From Gemmatimonadota bacterium (GTDB lineage: Bacteria > Gemmatimonadota > Gemmatimonadetes > Gemmatimonadales > Gemmatimonadaceae): a stretch of 50,298 nucleotides of DNA. The notes under the pieces were generated by a model, which saw nothing but the letters and a program-made list of their open reading frames with translations, searched no databases and was not told where the DNA came from. The translations under genes were made by a program, and so were the position numbers. The stretch lies in the NCBI GenBank assembly GCA_016218305.1, contig JACREJ010000001.1, positions 1 through 50,298 of the forward strand. The letters are read 5' to 3'. Within the stretch, counting starts at the first letter, position 1, and each line of letters opens with the position of its first letter. Positions 42,461 to 50,298 of this stretch are shown piece after piece.

Positions 42461-44515
42461 ATGCCACGCTGGGCATCCGCACTCCTCTGGACCGCTATCG
42501 CCGCCGCCGGCGCCGGCGCCCTCGGCTACCTCGCCCTCACGCGCGGGGAGCAGGTCAACGCCGCCTGGCTGCTGACCGCCGCCGTCTGCACCTACCTGGT
42601 GGGGTACCGCTTCTACAGCCGGATCATCGCCGCCAGGATCTTTGCCCTCGACGCCAACCGGGCCACCCCCGCCGAGCGGCTCACGGACGGGCGGGACTAT
42701 GTGCCGACGAACCGGTGGATCGTCTTCGGCCACCATTTTGCGGCCATCGCCGGGCCGGGCCCGCTGGTGGGCCCGACGCTCGCGGCGCAGTTCGGCTACC
42801 TCCCCGGCGCCCTCTGGATCATCGTCGGCGTGGTGCTGGGCGGCGCGGTGCAGGACTTCGTGATCCTCGCCGCCTCGGTGCGGCGCGACGGCAAGTCGCT
42901 CGGGCGCATCGCGCGCGACGAGATCGGCCCGGTGGCCGGCGCCACGGCGCTCGTCGCCGTGCTCGGCATCATGATCATCCTCATCTCGGTGCTCGCGCTC
43001 GTCGTGGTGAAGGCGCTGCAGCAGAGCCCGTGGGGGACGGTCACCATCGGCCTGACCATTCCCATCGCGATGCTGATGGGGGTGTACCTCCAGTTCATCC
43101 GCCCCGGCAAGGTGCTCGAGACGACCGCCATTGGCATCGTCCTGCTGATCGTCGCGCTGTACGCGGGACGCTGGGTGGCGCAGGACCCGACGCTCGCGCC
43201 GATCTTCACGCTCAATGGCCCACAGCTGGCCAAGTGGATCATCGGTTACGGCATCGCGGCGTCGGTGCTTCCGGTCTGGCTTTTGCTCGCACCGCGCGAC
43301 TACCTCTCGGCCTTCGTGAAGATTGGCGTCGTGCTCGCGCTCGCCGTGGGCATCGTGATCGTCCTGCCGCCGCTGCAGATGCCGGCGCTCACGCGCTTCA
43401 TCGACGGCACGGGGCCGGTCTTCGCCGGCAAGCTCTTCCCGTTCGTCTTCATCACCATCGCCTGCGGCGCCATCTCCGGCTTCCACTCGCTGATCGCCTC
43501 CGGGACGACGCCCAAGCTGCTCCAGAACGAGAAGGACGCGCGCTTCATCGGCTACGGCGCGATGCTCACCGAGTCGCTGGTCGCGATCATGGCGCTCATC
43601 GCCGCGTGCGTGCTGACACCGGGCGTCTACTTCGCCATCAACGCGCCGGCGAGCATCATCGGCACCACGGCCGAGAGTGCCGCTGAGGTGATCCGCACGT
43701 GGGGATTCGTGCTCGACCCGGCGCAGCTGCACCAGCTCGCCGCCAATGTCGAGGAGAGCACGCTGCTCTCGCGCACGGGCGGCGCACCGTCACTGGCCGT
43801 CGGCATGGCGATGCTCTTCTCCAACGTGCTCGGCGGCACGGCGGCGATGGCGCTCTGGTACCACTTCGCGCTGATGTTCGAGGCGCTCTTCATCCTCACC
43901 ACGGTGGACGCCGGTACGCGCGTGGGGCGCTTCATGCTGCAGGACCTGCTGCGCCACATCTGGGCGCCGCTCGGCCGCACGGGGTGGTATCCGGCGGTCG
44001 TGATCTCGAGCACGCTCTTCGTGGCGATGTGGGGCTACTTCCTCTATCAGGGCGTCACGGATCCGCTCGGCGGCATCAATTCGCTCTGGCCGCTCTTCGG
44101 CATCGCCAACCAGCTGCTCGCCGCCGTGGCGCTGTGCGTGGGGACGACGGTGATCATCAAGATGGGGAAGGCGCGCTATGCCTGGATGACCATCCTGCCG
44201 CTCGCCTGGCTCGCGGTGGTGACGATGAGCGCCGGCGCGGCGAAGGTCTGGTCGAGTGACCCGAAGCTTGGCTTCCTGTCGCACGCGCGCTTCCTCGAGG
44301 CGCAGCTTGCGGCGGGAACGATGCCCACTGGGGCCAAGACCGCGGCCGACGTGGCGCGCATGGCGTTCAACGACCGGCTCGACGCCGGGGTCGCACTCTT
44401 CTTCATGGCGTCGGTCATCGTGATCCTCGCCGCGTCGATCTACGAATGGGTGCGCGTGCGGAAGGGGACGGCGACGCCGTCGAGCGAGGTTCCGTTCGTG
44501 GCGAGGGCGGCGTAG
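42461..44515 (+). CDS. cstA: Carbon starvation protein CstA (peptide/pyruvate transporter)
   Basis: The protein has 684 residues, close to the normal length, with about 16-18 membrane helices. CstA hallmarks are DGRDYVPTNRWIVFGHHFAAIAGPGPLVGPTLAAQFGYLPG, GAVQDFVILAASVRRDGKSLG, CGAISGFHSLIASGTTPK and FEALFILTTVDAGTRVGRF. The family imports peptides or pyruvate on nutrient limitation. It is a single gene, convergent with the met operon; a short GC stem follows. Confidence 0.96.
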   Translation: MPRWASALLWTAIAAAGAGALGYLALTRGEQVNAAWLLTAAVCTYLVGYRFYSRIIAARIFALDANRATPAERLTDGRDYVPTNRWIVFGHHFAAIAGPGPLVGPTLAAQFGYLPGALWIIVGVVLGGAVQDFVILAASVRRDGKSLGRIARDEIGPVAGATALVAVLGIMIILISVLALVVVKALQQSPWGTVTIGLTIPIAMLMGVYLQFIRPGKVLETTAIGIVLLIVALYAGRWVAQDPTLAPIFTLNGPQLAKWIIGYGIAASVLPVWLLLAPRDYLSAFVKIGVVLALAVGIVIVLPPLQMPALTRFIDGTGPVFAGKLFPFVFITIACGAISGFHSLIASGTTPKLLQNEKDARFIGYGAMLTESLVAIMALIAACVLTPGVYFAINAPASIIGTTAESAAEVIRTWGFVLDPAQLHQLAANVEESTLLSRTGGAPSLAVGMAMLFSNVLGGTAAMALWYHFALMFEALFILTTVDAGTRVGRFMLQDLLRHIWAPLGRTGWYPAVVISSTLFVAMWGYFLYQGVTDPLGGINSLWPLFGIANQLLAAVALCVGTTVIIKMGKARYAWMTILPLAWLAVVTMSAGAAKVWSSDPKLGFLSHARFLEAQLAAGTMPTGAKTAADVARMAFNDRLDAGVALFFMASVIVILAASIYEWVRVRKGTATPSSEVPFVARAA

Positions 44516-44536
44516 CGGCGGCGCCCGGACGCCGCC
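44514..44536. terminator. GC stem-loop after cstA, copy 2 of the dispersed 19-mer
   Basis: GGCGGCG (44517-44523), loop CCCGGA and CGCCGCC (44530-44536) form a perfect 7-bp stem in the 36-bp gap between cstA and hom, which converge. Its first 19 bases equal the sequence at 37597-37615. No U-tract follows on either strand. Confidence 0.55.
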
Positions 44537-44551
44537 ACAGAGTCGTTCGGG

Positions 44552-45579
44552 TTAAGCCACCACCGCCCGAGCCGCATCCAGCAGGTCGCCCAGCACCGCG
44601 CTCGCCGTCGCGTTGCCGCCGGCGCCGCGCCCCTGCAGGCGCAGCACGCCCAGCGAGTCGCTGTCGATGTGCACGGCGTTCTCCTCGTCGCGCACGCGCG
44701 CAAAGGCGTGGTCCGCCGGCACGATCACCGGACGCACCCACAGGCGCACTGCGCCGTCCGCGCCGCGCACCCCGCCTGCGAGGTACTTGAGCACACCGCT
44801 CCGCTGCAGCGCCTGACGCGCCAGCGGCTCGGGATCGCGCGGCAGCGGCTCCACGAGCACCTGCTGCTCCGATGGATCCACGCCCCACGCGAGCCAGGCA
44901 AGAATGCGGATCTTGTCGGCCGCGTCCAGCCCCTGCAGGTCGCGCGACGGATCGGCCTCGGCAAAGCCCTTCGCCTGCGCGTCGGCCAACGCGTCGGAAT
45001 AACTGACACCGTCGGTAATGGCGGTGAGCAGGAAGTTCGTCGTGCCGTTCAGGATGCCGGTGATGGTACGCACGCCGTGCCCACCGAGGTCGCCGCGCAA
45101 CGTGCGCACCACGGGCACACCGCCGCCCACCGCCGCCTCGAAGTTGAGCGAGCTGCCGTGCGCATCCGCCTGCCGCTGCAGCGCCGGACCGTGTGCGGCA
45201 ATGAGCGCCTTGTTGGCCGTCACAACCTGTCGTCCCGCGGCAAGCGCGCCGCGCACCACACGCTCCGCGGGGTCGAAGCCGCCGATCACCTCCACGACGA
45301 CGTCGGCGTCTGAACTCAGGAAGTCGTCAACGGACGTGGTGAACAAGTGGCGCGGGATGGCGATGCCGCGGTCTTTTGCGGGATCACGAACGAGGATGCT
45401 CGCCAGCTCGAAGCGCACGCCGTGGCGCGCCTCGAACTCCACCTGCTGGCGGCGGATGAGCCCCACCAGCGACGCCCCAACGGTGCCGCATCCGGCGAGC
45501 GAGACACGCACCACGCGTGGGGCGCGGGAGGCATAGGGAACGGTGGTGCGCGCGGCGGCGCGATCGGTGATTGCGGCGG

Positions 45580-45583
<4 letters not shown>
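44552..45583 (-). CDS. hom: Homoserine dehydrogenase, without ACT domain
   Basis: The protein has 343 residues. The NAD(P) motif is SLAGCGTVGASLVGLI (about 28-43), VVVEVIGG and VVTANKALIA follow, and GGGVPVVRTLRGDL, TGILNGTTNFLLT and FAEADPSRDLQGLDAADKI contain the catalytic region with the conserved Lys/Asp/Glu set. It reduces aspartate semialdehyde to homoserine. The usual C-terminal ACT regulatory domain is absent, so threonine feedback is not expected. It is third in metY-metX-hom with an ATGA overlap, so control may rest on the attenuator upstream. Confidence 0.95.
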
Positions 45584-48062
<2,479 letters not shown>

Positions 48063-48143
48063 TTAGCTCGCTGGTGGCGCCTTGACGCGCGCCTCCGCCC
48101 GGCCGGCTCCCATGTAGGGAAGGCGGCACATGCACATGAGCAT
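48063..48143 (-). CDS. Met/Cys leader peptide of metYX-hom
   Basis: A 26-codon frame starts with ATG at 48143 and reads MLMCMCRLPY, then MGAGRAEARV, then KAPPAS and TAA. Four of the first eleven codons are Met and two are Cys, fitting an operon that makes methionine by direct sulfhydrylation. The codons for residues 6-10 overlap a pairing region (48117-48126). The segment 48098-48111, starting at codon 11, is the antiterminator arm. No good Shine-Dalgarno sequence precedes the ATG, so translation may be leaderless or weak. This is inferred from architecture, not from homology. Confidence 0.68.
   Translation of the reverse strand: MLMCMCRLPYMGAGRAEARVKAPPAS
48098..48111 (-). promoter_or_regulatory. 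Antiterminator arm within the leader peptide frame
   Basis: On minus the segment GGGAGCCGGCCGGG can pair with CCCGGCCTTCTCCC at 48027-48040: five pairs, a 2x2 internal mismatch, then seven pairs. That blocks the terminator. The same segment can also pair upstream with TCCC and CCGCC in 48117-48126, which a ribosome stalled on the Met/Cys codons would cover. Confidence 0.65.
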
Positions 48144-48171
48144 CAGCGTGCGAGGCGAGTGAGGCATGTCA

Positions 48172-48215
48172 GAGAGGCAACAGAGAAACAACAGAGAAAC
48201 AACAGAGAGAAAACA
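48172..48215 (-). repeat. Second four-copy 11-bp array, upstream of the met leader
   Basis: On plus the units are GAGAGGCAACA, GAGAAACAACA, GAGAAACAACA and GAGAGAAAACA. The consensus is the exact reverse complement of the units at 25855-25898, and both arrays have four copies. Here it lies between a hairpin terminator and the leader ATG, in the region expected to hold the met promoter or 5' end. Confidence 0.9.
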
Positions 48216-48216
48216 G

Positions 48217-48244
48217 AAAACCCGCGGAGCATGAACGCCGCGGG
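48217..48244 (-). terminator. Intrinsic terminator upstream of the met leader
   Basis: On minus, CCCGCGG, a ten-base loop and CCGCGGG form a perfect 7-bp stem followed by TTTTCTGTTTTC. It has the form of an intrinsic terminator for leftward transcription. On plus, a T5 run (48253-48257) lies 9 bases after the stem, so it may work in both directions. No leftward gene is known upstream, so it may end a short RNA, or mark a remnant gene end (a 26-codon frame stops at 48256). Confidence 0.65.
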
Positions 48245-48423
48245 CTGTTCGCTTTTTAGCTCTTGTTTAACGAGGCAGCAATACGCGGCAAATGACCTCG
48301 GGGCACTTCGATTGTGGAGTGTAGGCTAACGGCGGGCATTGAGCTCGTCAAGGGGGAGGCCAGCGGCCGGCGGGCGCCGGACGTACAATTCCGGCTCGCC
48401 ACCTTACCCCCGGAGCTCGCGTC
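48245..48423. promoter_or_regulatory. Spacer before the S9 peptidase gene
   Basis: This is the rest of the only gene-poor stretch above 300 bp (47931-48423). The part near 48245-48310 is AT-richer than its surroundings and contains a short leftward frame ending at 48256. A TACAAT at 48384-48389 fits a -10 box for the S9 peptidase gene. GGAG at 48412-48415 is its ribosome-binding site, 8 bases before the ATG. Confidence 0.5.
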
Positions 48424-50298
48424 ATGCGCCGCGCCTTCCTCGCCCTCGCCCTCTCTGCCGTGCCACTGGCGGCGCAGCAGTCCGCCTTCGATTTCAGCAT
48501 CGCCAACATGATGCGCGGCCCGGAACTCTATGGTCGCGAACCATCGAACGTGCGGTGGACGCCCGACGGGCAGTGGATCTACTTCCAGTGGCTGCCCGCC
48601 GGCAGCGGCTGGCGCGAAACGCTCAAGCCGTACCGCGTGCGCGCGCAGGCGGGGGCAAAGCCTGAGCGCATCACCGACGCTCAGGCCGATTCCGTGGCCC
48701 CACTCCTCGCCGACGGCGCGCTCTCGCCAGATCGCGCGCGGCGGGTCGTGAGCGTCCGCGGCGACCTGTTCGTCGTGGAGCTCAAGAAGTCCTCGGCGCG
48801 GCGGCTCACCGAAACCGTCGCGTTCGAGACCGCCCCGCGCTTCTCGCCCGACGGCCAGCGCGTCGTCTTCGTGCGCGACGGCAACGCGTGGAGCATCGAG
48901 CTGGCCACCGGCTTTACCCGCCAGCTCACCGACATCCGCACCGCGGACGCGGCCGGCGCCGGCGGCGCGGCGCGCCCCGGCCAAGGGGGGCAGGGCGGCC
49001 AGGGCGCACAGGGCGCACGTGGAGGTGCCGCGCGCACCGCCACCAACACCCAGCGCGGTGCGATTGAACGCGACCAGCGCCTCCTGTTTGAGGTCGTGCG
49101 CGACCAGCTCGCCACGGATTCCGTGCGGCGCGCCGAATCAGCAGCGCGCGACTCGGCGGGCATTCGTCCCATCACGCTCGGCGCCGGCGAGCGCCTCGCC
49201 CAGCTCTCGGTGAGCCCCGCCGGCACCGCCGTGCTGTTCACGACCACCACGGCGGCCGCTGACGCGCGCAATGGCATCGTCCCCAATTACGTGACCTCCT
49301 CGGGCTACACCGAGGACATCCCCAATCGCACCAAGGTGGGGGACGCACAGCCGCGCACGCGGCTCGGGTACCAGCTGCTCCCGCGCGGCGAGGTGAAGTG
49401 GCTGCGCTCCATCGAGAGCGATTCGCTCATCGCCAACTCGCAGCTCCTCACGTGGAACGACGCGGGCACGACCGCGCTCGTCGTCGGCTCAGCAAGCAAC
49501 TTCAAGACCCGGCAGCTTTCCGCCGTGGATGCGGCCACCGGCACGCTGAAGACGATCAACGTCTTGCGCGACAGCGCCTGGGTGGGCGGGCCGTGTTCGT
49601 TTGGCTGCGCCGGCTTCTACGACGACGACCGCCGCATCTACTTCGTGGACGAGTCCACGGGCTGGGCGCAGCTCTACTCCACGGCGGCGGACGGCAGCGA
49701 TCGCCGCGCGCTGACGACGGGGCAGTTCGAGGTCTACGACGTCGCGCTGTCGCAGGACCGCAGGCACTTCCTCTTCCACTCGAGCGAAGTTTCTGCCTTC
49801 GACCGCGACTACTATCGCATGCCCATCGCCGGCGGCGCACGGCAGAAGCTCACCGTTGGCGCGGGCGGCCACTCGGCCGTCCTGTCTCCCGACGAAAAGC
49901 AGCTCGCCGATGTGTATTCGACCACGCTGCGGTCACCTGACCTCTTCCTCGCCGCCGCCTGCCCGCCGGGCGCGATGTGCAAGACGGCGCCGGCGAGCCA
50001 GCTCACGGTGTCGCAGACGGCCGATTGGCTGGCGTTCAAGTGGATCGACCCACCGATCGTCATGATCCCGGCGTCCGACGGCGCGCAGGTGCCGGCGCAC
50101 ATCTACCGCCCCGAGGACATCGGCGCCAAGCCCAACGGCGCCGCCGTGATCTTTGTACACGGCGCGGGATACCTGCACAACGTCGGGCATTTCTGGAGTC
50201 AGTACCCGCGCGAGTTCATGTTCAACAACTACCTCGCGTCCAAGGGCTATGTGGTGCTCGACCTCGACTATCGCGCGAGCGCCGGGTACGGACGCGAC
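48424..50298 (+). CDS. S9 prolyl oligopeptidase/DPP-IV family peptidase, truncated by right edge
   Basis: The frame starts at 48424 with a signal peptide (MRRAFLALALSAVPLAAQQ); 625 residues are visible. Residues about 25-520 form an eight-blade-type beta-propeller with repeated W/F-SPDG-type blade motifs (VRWTPDGQWIYF, PRFSPDGQRVVFVRDG). The alpha/beta-hydrolase domain begins with VPAHIYRPEDIG, FVHGAGYLHN and GYVVLDLDYRASAGYGRD. The catalytic GxSxGG lies beyond the edge. A Gly/Gln/Ala-rich insert (about 177-200, GQGGQGGQGAQGARGG) interrupts the propeller. It should cleave peptides in the periplasm or be exported further. Confidence 0.93.
   Translation, partial: MRRAFLALALSAVPLAAQQSAFDFSIANMMRGPELYGREPSNVRWTPDGQWIYFQWLPAGSGWRETLKPYRVRAQAGAKPERITDAQADSVAPLLADGALSPDRARRVVSVRGDLFVVELKKSSARRLTETVAFETAPRFSPDGQRVVFVRDGNAWSIELATGFTRQLTDIRTADAAGAGGAARPGQGGQGGQGAQGARGGAARTATNTQRGAIERDQRLLFEVVRDQLATDSVRRAESAARDSAGIRPITLGAGERLAQLSVSPAGTAVLFTTTTAAADARNGIVPNYVTSSGYTEDIPNRTKVGDAQPRTRLGYQLLPRGEVKWLRSIESDSLIANSQLLTWNDAGTTALVVGSASNFKTRQLSAVDAATGTLKTINVLRDSAWVGGPCSFGCAGFYDDDRRIYFVDESTGWAQLYSTAADGSDRRALTTGQFEVYDVALSQDRRHFLFHSSEVSAFDRDYYRMPIAGGARQKLTVGAGGHSAVLSPDEKQLADVYSTTLRSPDLFLAAACPPGAMCKTAPASQLTVSQTADWLAFKWIDPPIVMIPASDGAQVPAHIYRPEDIGAKPNGAAVIFVHGAGYLHNVGHFWSQYPREFMFNNYLASKGYVVLDLDYRASAGYGRD

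Noticed and set aside
42191-43732. A 513-codon open frame antisense to cstA
   Set aside because: Arg/His/Asp-rich composition, no signal peptide or motifs, and it covers the well-conserved CstA sequence.

Overview
The window is GC-rich and almost fully coding. Several features suggest an aerobic Gemmatimonadota (Gemmatimonas-like) chromosome: many secreted proteins whose signal peptides end in A-Q, an S9 peptidase with a beta-propeller, a large carboxypeptidase-regulatory/TonB receptor, an EMO-type (DUF224) ETF:menaquinone oxidoreductase, and frequent 4-base ATGA/GTGA gene overlaps. This placement is inference from gene content only. I saw no rRNA, tRNA, CRISPR array or insertion sequence.

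Layout. (1) 1-4345, minus: an envelope operon with an SH3-repeat protein, a catalytically dead YkuD-like protein, an active L,D-transpeptidase and two M15-type peptidoglycan peptidases, the second cut by the left edge. (2) 4432-12952, plus: a tightly packed run of gpmI, a beta-barrel protein, queD, fdhD, mobA, mobB, a PBP4-type lipoprotein (dacB), moeA, a methyltransferase and a zinc-ribbon membrane protein. This is mainly molybdenum-cofactor synthesis and insertion. (3) 13022-27116: electron transfer from acyl-CoA oxidation (EMO, EtfA/EtfB, glutaryl-CoA dehydrogenase type enzyme), with a TonB receptor, DinB protein, SDR, M28 peptidase and an AGMO-like membrane hydroxylase among them. (4) 27267-30050, minus: a three-gene respiratory module (tetraheme cytochrome c, Tat/lipoprotein Fe-S protein, NrfD anchor) with no catalytic subunit. 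(5) 30227-36651, minus: a translationally coupled corrinoid methyl-transfer operon: Na+/solute symporter, corrinoid protein, ASKHA reductive activator, a 75-residue Cys protein, a UroD-type methyltransferase and a homocysteine methyltransferase. (6) 36831-44515: a DUF481 barrel, an Ig-like secreted protein, a small membrane protein, SprT-like and calcineurin-like proteins, an NAD-type isocitrate dehydrogenase, a lipoprotein and CstA. (7) 44552-48143, minus: metY-metX-hom. A 26-codon leader (M-L-M-C-M-C...) and mutually exclusive terminator and antiterminator stems precede it, which looks like ribosome-mediated attenuation. (8) 48424 to the right edge, plus: an S9 prolyl-oligopeptidase family protein, truncated by the window.

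Two short tandem-repeat families run through the window. One is a 7-bp family (consensus RGAYGGN in the sense of the adjacent gene), usually starting at or just after a stop codon and twice lying inside a reading frame. The other is an 11-bp family (GAGAAACAACA), present as two four-copy arrays. One of these fills exactly the 44 bp between two genes; the other lies upstream of the met leader. Regions 5 and 7 share a theme: region 7 makes homocysteine and region 5 appears to methylate it.
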